In this document: positions 17,624 through 26,550 of the stretch, piece after piece
Position numbering within the stretch: position 1 is the stretch's first letter
Layout of the letters: the number at the start of each line of letters is the position of its first letter
Source: Streptomyces sp. SA15
GTDB lineage: Bacteria; Actinomycetota; Actinomycetes; Streptomycetales; Streptomycetaceae
Direction: 5' to 3'
NCBI RefSeq assembly: GCF_002291145.1
Contig: NZ_NTGE01000058.1
Location: 154,396 to 218,395, forward strand
Length of the DNA stretch: 64,000 nucleotides
The notes under the pieces: model-generated
Seen by the model: the letters and a program-made list of their open reading frames with translations, nothing else
What the model was told of the DNA's origin: nothing
The model's database searches: none
Translations under genes and position numbers: made by a program

Positions 17624-17886
17624 TCAGGTCGGCTCCGGCAGGGAGCGCACGGTCGCGTCCGTACTCGCGTGTCCCACCGGGACCTCCTCTCCAGGGGCAC
17701 GCGGAACCAGTCCGGTCAGTGCGGCACCGATGACGCCGGGTACGGCGAGGGCGTAGAAATTCCATTGGAGCGCCAGCCCGGCCCCGATGATGAGCCCGAG
17801 CAGCGGCGGGGCAAGCATGGAGCCGATGCGGCCGAAGCCCAGTGTCCAGCCCAACGCTGTGGCGCCCATCCGTACCGGGTAGTACG
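17624..17886 (-). pseudogene. Remnant of MFS transporter, C-terminal helices
   Basis: The minus-strand frame reads YYPVRMGATALGWTLGFGRI, then GSMLAPPLLGLIIGAGLAL and FYALAVPGVIGAALTGLVPR. This matches the last two transmembrane helices of aromatic-acid:proton-symporter-type MFS proteins (YP-R-RATG-GWALG-GRIG). Homology begins abruptly near 17886, where sequence of another origin on the plus strand abuts it. Confidence 0.65.
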
Positions 17887-17888
17887 GG

Positions 17889-18287
17889 ACCACACTCCAC
17901 CCGCCGTTCGACGTCCTCGCCGCCGAGCAGGGCTTCCCGCGCGTAGGCGGCCACCTCCAGGTCGCACCCGACCTCGTCACCAACGTGGTGGTCACCCCGC
18001 GTAAGACCGCCACCGCGTGGCACACCCGCGCCTACGCCGAGGTCTGCCGTATCAGCACCGAGGAACTGCTGTCCTCCGGCGCACCGGGCATCGAGGCGGC
18101 TCTGCTGCGGCACGGTCTGCCCGAGGCCGCTGTCCCCGGCCTCCTCGGGCCCGCCGGCCTGTCGACCGCTCCCGAGGTGCCCCTGCGCGGCATCGAGGCG
18201 GTGGCCGGACTGCGCCGCCGCTTCGATCCGGGCTGGCAGCCCGCCTGCCCGCTCACGTCCCTGATCGGTCCCGGTCAGGGACGCTGA
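17889..18287 (+). pseudogene. Unidentified gene fragment, C-terminal part
   Basis: A coding-like frame without a proper start reads PPFDVLAAEQGFPRVGGHLQ, continues with VVVTPRKTATAWHTRAYAEV and LLRHGLPEAAVPGLLGPAGL, and stops at 18287. I do not recognise the family. The abrupt beginning against the MFS remnant suggests the C-terminal piece of a rearranged gene. Confidence 0.4.
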
Positions 18288-18719
18288 AGCAAGCCGTCGC
18301 GGAGGCGGAAGTCCCGCCCGCGGGAGATCGCGGCGGTGCGGCTGAAGACGCTCGTCTCGCTGGGGCCGGTCGAGCCTCCGACGCACCTTGCCGCGAGCCC
18401 TGCCGCGGCCGGCGAGTACGCCAAGGAACTGCGCGCCGTACAGGACTCTCGCCCGAGGTGGCCGCGGGCGCCTGCGCCGTGGTGCGCGGATGCGTGCTGG
18501 ACATGCTGGAACCCACGGGGCCGAGCAGGATCAGAGCTGGGAGCCGGAGGACGGTAGGTGACAGGGCCCCTGCCCCCGCCTGATGACCTGGGCCCCGCCG
18601 GCCCAGGTGAATACAGTGCCACGCTGTCTGAAGTTGGCCGGGGGCAGGCAGGCGAGTCATCACTGTGCAGTTGGAGGGGTTTCCCTAGCGGCTGCATACA
18701 CATTGGGTAGACTCCCGGC
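18288..18719. other. Non-coding or decayed stretch
   Basis: Two overlapping plus-strand frames (LKTLVSLGPVEPPTHLAASP, then SPEVAAGACAVVRGCVLDML) look like one gene fragment split by a frameshift near 18440. I cannot name it. The last 60 bases should contain the promoter of the GntR gene. Confidence 0.4.
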
Positions 18720-19523
18720 GTGAGCAGGAGCAGAAACAAGTCCTCCGAGGACCAGTGGCCGGCCGACATCGGCAGCGAGGGGCAGGCCCAGTCCGTGCCG
18801 ACGGACGAAAGCCCCGCAGCCGCCGCGGGCGGTCGCCGCCTTGCTCTCGACGTCCACGGGCGGCTGCGAAACATGATCCTCAGCGGTGAGCTGCCTCCGG
18901 GGTCGGTCCTGCTCCAGGCCGAAATGGCCCGGAAGCTGGGCGTCAGCCGCACGCCCATGCGGGAGGCGTTCCGGCTGCTCCAGGAAGAGGGGCTCATCGA
19001 CGCGCGGCCCGACCAGCGAGCCCGGGTGCGGGCGGTGGACCCCGAGGACCTGGACGCTGTCTACGGGGCTCGCATCATGCTCGAAACGCTCGCTGTCAGC
19101 ATGACGGCCAGGTCGCTCACGGCTGAGGACCTCGAGCGCATGAGCGACCTCCTGCAGCGGATGCAGGAGCTGGCGGGCGACGACCGGCCGGACGAGTGGC
19201 ACGCCGCGCACAGGGAGTTCCACCGCATCGTCACCCGGACGGTGGGGCCGCACCTGCAGCGCATGCTCGTGTCGCTCGGCGAACACAGCGATCGTTACAT
19301 CCGCCTGGCTCAGCTGGGTGTGCCCAGCTCATGGGGCCGGGCACACGCAGATCACGAAGCGCTCCTGGAGGCACTGCGCCTGAGGGACCCGGCCGAAGCC
19401 GCACGCTTGATCGCCCGCCATCTGGCGCGCACCGCTCTGAGCGTGCTCGCGGACGTCGCCCCGGAGTACGAACCCGCGGCAACTCGGACAGCGCTCGGGA
19501 TCGCGGGCAACGGTCAGTCCTGA
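18720..19523 (+). CDS. GntR-family regulator, FadR subfamily
   Basis: 267 residues from a GTG. After a 40-residue low-complexity leader, the winged HTH is clear (LRNMILSGELPPGSVLLQAE, then LGVSRTPMREAFRLLQEEGL, about residues 45-105). An FCD effector domain follows with the metal/ligand histidine pattern (HAAHREFHRIV and HADHEALLEAL). FadR/FCD regulators usually repress catabolic genes for organic acids. Remnants of a dehydrogenase, an MFS acid transporter and a lactonase on either side suggest its catabolic cluster has decayed around it. No strong ribosome site precedes the GTG, so the exact start is uncertain. Confidence 0.88.
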   Translation: MSRSRNKSSEDQWPADIGSEGQAQSVPTDESPAAAAGGRRLALDVHGRLRNMILSGELPPGSVLLQAEMARKLGVSRTPMREAFRLLQEEGLIDARPDQRARVRAVDPEDLDAVYGARIMLETLAVSMTARSLTAEDLERMSDLLQRMQELAGDDRPDEWHAAHREFHRIVTRTVGPHLQRMLVSLGEHSDRYIRLAQLGVPSSWGRAHADHEALLEALRLRDPAEAARLIARHLARTALSVLADVAPEYEPAATRTALGIAGNGQS

Positions 19524-19693
19524 CGCCGCTCCGCCCGGCCACTGTTGCCTCTGGCATCGGGACTTGCCGCATGGGCGCGTACCCGCCGCCCGTGGTCGAG
19601 GTCGTGCAGGACGAGCGGCAGCCCGGTGGCTGTCGCGCGGGAGGTCGGCGACGGCGTGCGGGACGACTGCGCGATGGCCCAGTACGTCGGTGA

Positions 19694-19945
19694 GTGCTGG
19701 TGATGCGCGGCGGCACCCCCGGTGCGGGCTCGCTCTACCGTACGGACGCCGACGGCACGGTCGTACGCGCCCTCGACGGCCTGACTATCGTCAACGGGCC
19801 GGCTTTCACCGCCGCCGGCACGACCATGTACCTCGCCGACACGGCCGCCGGCACCATCCTCCGCTGTCGGGTCGACCTCGTCTCGGGTGACCTCTCCGGC
19901 GGCCCGGAGACCTTCGCCCAACTGCGCGACGGTGAAGGCAGCCTG
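19694..19945 (+). pseudogene. Remnant of SMP-30/gluconolactonase-type protein
   Basis: The frame reads GSLYRTDADGTVVRALDGLT, IVNGPAFTAAGTTMYLADTA and AGTILRCRVDLVSGDLSG, a stretch of the six-bladed SMP-30 propeller. It has neither the first blades nor the metal-binding C-terminal half. It is cut off shortly after TFAQLRDGEG. Confidence 0.65.
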
Positions 19946-20008
19946 CAGGAGGACGCCCTGGGCAGCCGAACGCCAGGATGAGTCCGTGGCTTCACTTCGG
20001 CAGACGGG

Positions 20009-22001
20009 TCAGCGTGGCTCGCGGACCACGGCGACGCCTCCCGGTGGGACGGTGACGGTCCCGGTGATCGGTGTGCCGGTGAGGAGTTCGATGCCTTCGG
20101 CGGGTGCTTCGGCTCCCTTTCCGGTGTGGTCGATGAGGAAGAGGTAGTCGGCCTCCGTGCCGCGGCGCCGGACGACCTCGATCCCCGCAGGCGCCTCATG
20201 TTCCGGTGTGGCGCCCGCCTCCTGGTGAATACGGTGGAGCAGGGCGGTGAGCGTGTCCTGGTCGGGGTGGGTGGCCAGGTACCAGGCGGTTCCGTTGCCG
20301 TGGTGGTGGCGGGTGACGGCGGGGTGGCCGGCCAGCGGGCCGTCGGCGTAGGAGGCGACGGCCTGCGCGCCGGTGAGCCGTATGCGTTCCGACCACAGGT
20401 CGGCCGTGGTGGCCGCGGGCACGTCGCCGGTCAGGCCGGTCGTCTGTTCCGGCAGCAGGGGGAAGAGCTCGTCGGTCATCACCCCGAGGACATCGCGGAA
20501 CGCCCCGGGGTAGCCGCCCAGGTACACGTGGCAATTCTCGTCGACCATGCCGCTGTGGAAGCCGACGGCCAGCGTGCCCCCGCTTTCGGTGAACCGGGTG
20601 AGGTTCGCCGCGGCTGCCTCCGTCACCAGGTACAGCGACGGCGCAAGGACGAGTTTGTAGCGGTCGAGTTCAGGGTCGTCGGGGCGTATGAAGTCGACGG
20701 CGATCCCCGCCCGCCACAGGGGGGTGTACCAGTCACGCACCAGATCCTGGTAGCGCAGTTCGCCGCTGGGCTGAGCGGGCAGTTCCAGTGCCCACCGGGC
20801 GTCCCAGTCCCAGACGATGGCCACTTGTGCCGCGACGGTGGAGCCCCGTACCTCGGCCAGAGCCTTCAAGTCCGTGCCCAGTTGGACGACGTCCCGCCAG
20901 ATCTGGCTGTCGGTGCCGGCGTGGGGCAGCATCGCGGAGTGCCATTGCTCGGCGCCCGCCTTCGCCGCACGCCACTGGAAGAACGCGATGCCGTCGGCGC
21001 CATGGGCCACGTGGGCCAGGGCATTGCGCCGCATTTCTCCTGGGTTCTTGGCGCGGTTGACCGGCTGCCAGTTGACGGCACCGGTCGAGTGCTCCATGAG
21101 GAACCACGAGCCGCCGGCGAGGGACCGCATCAGGTCGCCGTTGAGGGCGATGTCGATCTCTGCCTCCGGGTCGTCGGACATCAGGTAGTGGTCGTTGGAG
21201 AGGAGGTCCAACTCCGGTGCCCAGCGCCAGTAGTCCAGGGCGTCGATGGTGCGCAGGACCAGGAAGTTGGTGGTCGCGGGGATGCCCGGAGCGGCCTGGC
21301 GAAGCACCTCACGTTCGGCGGTGCACAGCGAGAGCAGTTCGTCGGAGCAGAACCGGCGCCAGTCCAGCTGGTGGGTGGGGTTGGGGACGGCGCCGGTGGC
21401 GCGGGGCGGCAGGATCTGGTCCCACGTGTAGTACCACTGGCTCCAGAAGGTGGTGCCCCAGGCGTGGTTGAGGGCGTCCAGATCGTCGTCGTAGCGGGCG
21501 CGCAGCCAGGTGCGGAAGGCGGCGGCGCTGGTGTCGCAGTAGCAGGCGTCGTTGTGGCAGCCGTACTCGTTGTGGACGTGCCACATGACGACGGCCGGGT
21601 GGGTGGCATAGCGCCCGGCGAGGGCTTCGGCGATGCGCAGCGACGCTCTGCGGTAGGTGGGGCTGCTGGGGCAGAAGGTCTGGCGGCTGCCGTACGACAG
21701 TCTCCGGCCGTCCCGGTCGACTGGCAACGCCTCGGGATACGCCCTGAAGAACCAGGCGGGCGGGGCGGCGGTGGGCGTGGCCAGGTCGGCGGCTATGCCG
21801 TTCTCCTGGAGGACATCGAGGATCCGGTCCATGCGGGAGAAGTCGAATACGCCCTCGGACGGTTCGAGCAGCGCCCAGGAGAAGATGCCGACGCTGACCA
21901 TGGTCACCCCGGCCTCGCGCATCAGGCGCATGTCCTCGGCCCAGACCTCCTCGGGCCACTGCTCGGGGTTGTAATCACCGCCGTAGGCGATGCCGGGCTC
22001 G
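20009..22001 (-). pseudogene. GH42 beta-galactosidase lacking its 5' end
   Basis: About 664 codons read as a cytoplasmic GH42 enzyme from FEPGIAYGGDYNPEQWPEEV to the end. The acid/base glutamate is in WHVHNEYG and the nucleophile in WFLMEHSTGAVNW. The zinc-site cysteines (CHNDACYCD) and the trimerisation domain are present. Homologues have about ten more residues and a start codon. Here the frame continues upstream without a plausible ATG, GTG or TTG, and the sequence switches near 22001 to a gene on the other strand. An ATG at 22016 on the minus strand is out of frame by one base. The enzyme core is intact but expression is doubtful. Confidence 0.85.
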
Positions 22002-23668
22002 AACTGCCCAGGGCCATGGGCGGCTTCCCCGCCGGAACCATCCTCGCCGCGGGCGACTCCGTGCCGGCCGACCGATGGGGAGGCAGCAAGATCGACCTGT
22101 ACGCCAGCACCGACCGCGGCCAGACCTGGGACTTCGTCACCAACATCGCCACCGGCGGCCCGGCATTCTCCACCAACGGCTACACGCCGGTGTGGGAGCC
22201 GTTCTTCCTGGTCTCCGGCGACCGGCTCATCGTCTACTACTCCGACCAGCGCGACACCGACCACGGCCAGAAGATCGTGCACCAGGTCTCCACGGACGTG
22301 CGCAACTGGGGCCCGGTCGTGGACGACGTGGCGATGCCCACGTACGCGGATCGCCCGGGCATGCCGGTGGTCACCCGGCTGCCCAACGGCAACTACGTGA
22401 TGAGCTACGAGTACTGCAATGCCCCCGAGGGCGGGTGCTCCGTCTACTACAAGATCTCCTCCGACCCGGGGGGCTTCGGCTCCGTCACCGGCCGGGTGCT
22501 GCGGTCGACCGACGGCGTCATCCCCAGCGGGGCGCCGTTCATCACCTGGCTGCCCGCCGGCGGCCCGAACGGCACCCTCGTCCTCAGCGGCGAGTGTCAG
22601 GACGACCTGTTCGTCAACACGGAGAACGGGGCCGCGAACGCCTGGACCCGTATGCGCTCCAACGTCGCCGGCGGGTACAGCCGGGGCATGCTCCCGCTGG
22701 CCGACGGCCACAGTCTGATGGTGCTCAGCGGGGGACGCGCGCGAAGCACCGGCGTCAACCCGGTCACGTACAGCGTCGTCGACCTGGGCGGCGGCATCTC
22801 CGACGGCGCCACCTACACGCTGTCCAACGCGGGCAGCGCCCTGAAGCTCACCATCGCCGGCGGCTCCACCACCAACGGCACCAGCGCGACCCAGCAGAAT
22901 GCCACCAACGCCACCGACCAGCAGTGGCGCTTCGAGCGGCAGCCTTCCGGCTACTTCAAGATCTTCAACGCCGCCAGTGGCAAGGTCCTCGGAGTGGAGA
23001 ATCAGTCCACGGCCAACGGCGCCAGGATCCTCCAGTGGGACGACAACGGCACCCTCGACCACGAATGGGCCGTCGCCCCCCACCCCTCGGGCGGCTACAC
23101 CGTCACCAACCGGGTCACCGGCAAGTACCTCGAGATCCCGAACGCCTCCACCGCCACCGGCACCACCGCCGTCCAGTGGAGCAGCACGGGCTGCGCCTGC
23201 CAGCGCTGGGACTTCACCCAGACGGCCCTGCCGCCCTTGGGTACCGGACAGTACGTCCTCGTCAACAAGAACAGCGGCAAGTACCTCGACATCCCCCAGG
23301 CCTCCACCGCCACCAACACCGCGGCCAACCAGTGGCGCAACTCCGCTTGTACCTGCCAGCTGTTCACCTTCCAGTCCGCCGGCAACGGAGCCTGGACCAT
23401 CAAGAACGTCCACAGCAACCTCAACCTGGACATCCGCAACTCTGCCGGCACGACAGGTGCGGCCGTCGTCCAGAACACCGCCTCCAGCGCCGACTCCCAG
23501 AAGTGGACCCTCACTGACGCGGGCAGCGGCTACTACCGACTCCGTAACGTGAACAGCAACCTTGTCGCCGGTGTCGCCGAATCTTCCACCGCCGACGGTG
23601 CGGCTGTCGTCCAGTGGAACAGCCTCAACAACGACGACCAGCTCTGGAAGATCGTCCGTATCAACTGA
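21999..23668 (+). pseudogene. Sialidase-like/ricin-lectin secreted glycosidase lacking its 5' end
   Basis: Homology starts at LELPRAMGGFPAGTILAAGD, with no signal peptide or first propeller blades. A BNR-type stretch follows (IDLYASTDRGQTWDFV, PVWEPFFLVSGDRLIVYYSD). The C-terminal 280 residues form ricin-type beta-trefoil repeats, with QxW-like triads DQQWRF, DHEWAV, CQRWDF, SQKWTL and DQLWKI. The usual product is an exported carbohydrate-binding hydrolase. An ATG at 22014 could start a 551-residue protein, but it would lack secretion. A strong hairpin terminator follows at 23701-23739. Confidence 0.82.
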
Positions 23669-23700
23669 CCCGACGAAAGGCCGGGAGGACCAACATCCCG

Positions 23701-23739
23701 CCTGCCGGGCTCGCGGACCAAGTCGGCGAGCCCGGCAGG
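23701..23739 (+). terminator. Hairpin terminator after ricin-lectin gene
   Basis: Perfect 14-bp arms CCTGCCGGGCTCGC and GCGAGCCCGGCAGG around an 11-base loop, 32 bp after the stop codon. There is no long T-run, as is usual in Streptomyces. Confidence 0.8.
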
Positions 23740-24153
23740 CTCTGTTCCGCACCGCGTGCGTTGCCTGCAGCCGTGCCGCTATGACTCCTGATTTTGACGC
23801 GCCCAGATCATCGGCAGTGCTGTGTGGAGAGTCGAGCATCACGGCCCCAGCCTCGCCGCGCTGCCACCGGAGCTCCGGGACGCGGACCTGCATGCGTGGA
23901 CGACGGACTACCTCGTCACGGTGGTTATTGCCGTCCCTCAGGAGGGGCTGGGCCAAGAGCCCAGAAACAGCAGCGTGGTGACGGCGTATCAGCCGTTGCA
24001 GTCGTCGGCGGTTACCACTGGAAGTTTTTACTGACACGTAACTTCACAAGTGAACTACCCGTCCGTAACTTGACGAGTGAACAGCATCCTCGTGATCCGG
24101 ATCACAGGGCGTAGTGCTATCGCACCTCCCTTGAGCCGCAAGGAGATCACCCG
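23740..24153. other. Intergenic region upstream of secreted lipase
   Basis: A short plus-strand frame (23822-24034; VWRVEHHGPSLAALPPELRD) looks like a fragment of unknown origin. The right part holds the paired repeats at 24037-24082 and the ribosome site AAGGAGA just before the lipase ATG. Confidence 0.45.
24037..24082. repeat. Two imperfect direct repeats upstream of lipase
   Basis: CGTAACTTCACAAGTGAAC at 24037-24055 and CGTAACTTGACGAGTGAAC at 24064-24082 differ at 2 of 19 bases and are 27 bp apart. Each contains a TTCAC-AA-GTGAA type dyad. They are candidate operators, 72-117 bp before the lipase start. Confidence 0.6.
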
Positions 24154-25014
24154 ATGCTGCCCTGGAAACGAGTGCTCAGATCCCTGACCGCGCTGCTGCT
24201 GACCGCCGCGGTCGCCACCATCCCCACCGCCACCGCGCGGGCGGCCGACGCACCGAGCACTGGCTGGAACAACTACTCCTGCAAGCCCTCCGCCGCCCAT
24301 CCCCGCCCCGTCGTCCTCGTGCACGGCACCTTCGCGAACTCCGTCGACAACTGGCTGGCCTTCGCGCCGTACCTCAAGAACCGCGGCTACTGCGTCTTCT
24401 CCCTCGACTACGGCCAACTGCCCGGTGTCCCCTTCTTCAACGGCCTCGGCCCCATCGACAAGTCGGCCGAGCAACTGAAGGCCTACGTCGACAAAGTGCT
24501 CGCCGCGACCGGCACCGCCGAGGCAGATCTCGTCGGCCACTCGCAAGGCGGCATGATGCCCCGCTACTACCTGAAGTTTCTCGGCGGAGCCGCCAAGGTG
24601 AACGCCTTCGTCGGCATAGCGCCCAGCAACCACGGCACCACCCTGAACAGCCTCACCCAACTGCTGGACTACTTCCCGGGCGCCGGAGACCTGCTCTCCG
24701 CCAACACCCCCGCCCTCGCCGACCAGGTCGCCGGATCCGCCTTCCTCACCAAGCTCAACGAGGGCGGCGACACCGTGCCCGGCGTCCGCTACACGGTCCT
24801 CGCCACCAAGTACGACGAGGTCGTCACGCCGTACCGGAGTCAGTTCCTCAGCGGATCGAACGTCCGCAACGTCCTGCTGCAGGACCTGTGCCCGCTCGAC
24901 CTCTCCGAGCACGCGGCGATCGGGCTGCTGGACCGGATCGCCTTCCACGAAGTGGCCAACGCCCTGGATCCGGCGCGCGCCACCCCGACCACCTGCGCCT
25001 CGGCGTTCAACTGA
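24154..25014 (+). CDS. Secreted alpha/beta hydrolase (lipase class 2 type)
   Basis: 286 residues with a Sec signal peptide (MLPWKRVLRS, hydrophobic core, cleavage near ATARAADA at about 32). The oxyanion motif VVLVHGTF and nucleophile elbow GHSQGG (serine near residue 130) identify a lipase/esterase. The catalytic Asp is probably in YDEVVTPY and the His in LSEHAAIG. Three cysteines near the N-terminus, middle and C-terminus suggest disulfides. The ATG is preceded by AAGGAGA, and a strong terminator follows. It is a single-gene unit with paired repeats in its promoter region. Confidence 0.9.
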   Translation: MLPWKRVLRSLTALLLTAAVATIPTATARAADAPSTGWNNYSCKPSAAHPRPVVLVHGTFANSVDNWLAFAPYLKNRGYCVFSLDYGQLPGVPFFNGLGPIDKSAEQLKAYVDKVLAATGTAEADLVGHSQGGMMPRYYLKFLGGAAKVNAFVGIAPSNHGTTLNSLTQLLDYFPGAGDLLSANTPALADQVAGSAFLTKLNEGGDTVPGVRYTVLATKYDEVVTPYRSQFLSGSNVRNVLLQDLCPLDLSEHAAIGLLDRIAFHEVANALDPARATPTTCASAFN

Positions 25015-25040
25015 GGCCTCCGCACGCCCTCGCACACCCT

Positions 25041-25077
25041 CGGGGCCTGTCCAGCCTGAGCCGCCGGACAGGCCCCG
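25041..25077 (+). terminator. Hairpin terminator after lipase
   Basis: Arms CGGGGCCTGTCC and GGACAGGCCCCG pair perfectly around a 13-base loop, 26 bp after the lipase stop. Confidence 0.8.
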
Positions 25078-25245
25078 AAGTCTGTTCAGCGACCGTGCCG
25101 CCCGCCACTCACCGCACGCCGACGCACAGACGCGAACAGGGTCGCCGTGCCGAGGGTCAGCGCGGCCGCGCCGTCATGGCGAGGTACGGGGTTGTGCTGT
25201 CGCCGCCGGTCTCGGCGAGGTTCTCAGTGGCATCAGCCGCCGCCC

Positions 25246-25581
25246 ATGGAGGCGGACCACGCGGCGAACGTGGCCGCGGGGCGGGTGTTCGTGACGGGCC
25301 ATCCCGTCGTCGGCCTGGTGGTGATCGAGGCGTACGACGACCATCTCTTCCTCGACAGCATCGCCGTCCACCCCGACGCGCACGGAAGGGGCGTGGGACG
25401 ACGGCTGCTGGAGTTCGTGGACGCACGCGCGCGTGCGCTCGGTCTGCCCGAGGTCAGGCTCTACACGAACGTGAAGATGTGGGAGAACCAGAGGCTCTAC
25501 CCGAAGTTCGGCTATGAACTCGTGGAGCGGCGCGTAAGCGGGCCGTACGACCGCCTTCACTACCGCAAGCGGCTGGACTGA
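25246..25581 (+). pseudogene. GNAT acetyltransferase, N-terminally truncated
   Basis: From PPPMEADHAANVAAGRVFVT onward it is a clear GNAT domain, with the acetyl-CoA loop HPDAHGRGVGRRLLEF and the C-terminal NVKMWENQRLYPKFGYEL. Family members begin about 50 residues earlier with the first strand and two helices (RPA-P-DA...). Here the upstream sequence is not homologous in any frame. The ATG at 25246 would make a 111-residue protein without the substrate-binding helices. It is probably inactive, although the CoA-binding half is intact. Confidence 0.65.
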
Positions 25582-25594
25582 CGGACGGCGTCCG

Positions 25595-25729
25595 TCACCC
25601 GTCCGGCCACCAGGTGCGTGCGATGTCCTTTCGGACCTCCGGGCGTCCGGCGGGACGTTCGTCCGCCTCCTCGCGGACCTGGCGGGAGTCCGTCTTCTTC
25701 AGGGGCTTCTGCACGGTCACACGGCGCAT
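25595..25729 (-). CDS. 44-residue basic conserved small protein
   Basis: A short gene with ATG at 25729, preceded by AAGGAGG at an ideal distance. The product begins MRRVTVQKPLKKTDSRQVRE and ends DIARTWWPDG. It is rich in Arg, Lys, Glu and Asp, with no membrane segment or cysteines. It looks like a small conserved actinomycete protein, but I cannot give a function. It is convergent with the truncated GNAT gene (13 bp gap) and divergent from the methyltransferase. The excellent ribosome site and the absence of repeats or compositional bias support it as real. Confidence 0.65.
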   Translation of the reverse strand: MRRVTVQKPLKKTDSRQVREEADERPAGRPEVRKDIARTWWPDG

Positions 25730-25869
25730 GGCTGCCTCCTTGAGGATCTACCGGGTTCCGCGTTCTCACGGAGGTAGACCCGTTCGGGGAGAGTTCCTCA
25801 TCGGTTGCTGTTCTGTCAGTGGCCGTTGTCACGATTCGACTGTCAGTGGCGGGTGTCACTCTTGGGCGT

Positions 25870-26511
25870 ATGACAAACGAGAGTGACGGTACGACTTCGG
25901 TGAGTAGTGACGGTACGACTTCGGTGAGTGTCGACTGGGACGCGCAGGCCGCCTCCTTCGACGACGAACCGGACCACGGGCTGCGCGACCCGGAGGTGCG
26001 CCGGGCCTGGGGCGACCGGCTGCGCGGCTGGCTGCCCGAGCGCACGTCCGACGTGCTCGACCTCGGCTGCGGCACCGGCAGCCTGTCGCTCCTCGCGGCC
26101 GAGCAGGGGCACCGTGTCACTGGCGTGGACCTGTCCCCGCCCATGGTGGACCTCGCGCGCGCGAAGCTGGCCGGGCGTGACGCCGTGTTCCTGGTCGGTG
26201 ACGCGGCGGCGCCGCCGGTGGGGGAGCAGCGCTTCGACGTCGTGCTCGTCCGGCACGTGCTGTGGGCGCTGCCCGATCCCGGCCGGGGGCTGCGGCACTG
26301 GCGGGAGCTGCTGCGGCCCGGAGGACGGTTGGTGCTGATCGAGGGCGTGTGGGGCACGGTCGCTCCGGTCGGCATAGCCGCCGACCGGATCACGGCTCTC
26401 CTCGCGCCGCTCGCCTCGCACGTGCGCGTGGAGTCGTTGTCGGGGGACGCGCTGCTGTGGGGGAAGGCCGTGGAGGACGAGCGGTATGCGGTGGTGGCGG
26501 TGGTCGGTTGA
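25870..26511 (+). CDS. SAM-dependent methyltransferase, class I
   Basis: 213 residues. Motif I is VLDLGCGTGSLSLLAAEQG near 65-83, followed by VTGVDLSPPMVDLARAKL and FDVVLVRHVLWALPDPG. This is a Rossmann-fold Methyltransf_11/25 protein acting on an unknown small molecule. The N-terminal 20 residues come from a perfect 24-bp tandem duplication (25882-25905 and 25906-25929) that repeats SDGTTSVS. The ATG at 25870 is the only sensible start but has no strong ribosome site. Upstream at 25815-25860, TGTCAGTGGC occurs twice. Confidence 0.88.
   Translation: MTNESDGTTSVSSDGTTSVSVDWDAQAASFDDEPDHGLRDPEVRRAWGDRLRGWLPERTSDVLDLGCGTGSLSLLAAEQGHRVTGVDLSPPMVDLARAKLAGRDAVFLVGDAAAPPVGEQRFDVVLVRHVLWALPDPGRGLRHWRELLRPGGRLVLIEGVWGTVAPVGIAADRITALLAPLASHVRVESLSGDALLWGKAVEDERYAVVAVVG
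25882..25929 (+). repeat. 24-bp perfect tandem duplication
   Basis: The unit beginning AGTGACGGTACGACTTCGGT is present twice in a row inside the methyltransferase N-terminus. Being a multiple of three it keeps the frame. Confidence 0.85.
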
Positions 26512-26550
26512 GGGCGGGTGGCGTGCGCTGCGGGTCACGTGAGCCGCTGG

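Noticed and set aside
20126..23668. A 1180-codon plus-strand open frame
   Set aside because: The first 620 codons are antisense to the GH42 gene; only the part from about 21999 is homologous to proteins.
20009..24037. A 1342-codon minus-strand open frame
   Set aside because: Only the part below about 22001 is GH42. The rest is antisense to the sialidase-like/ricin gene and shows valine/glycine-rich shadow translation.
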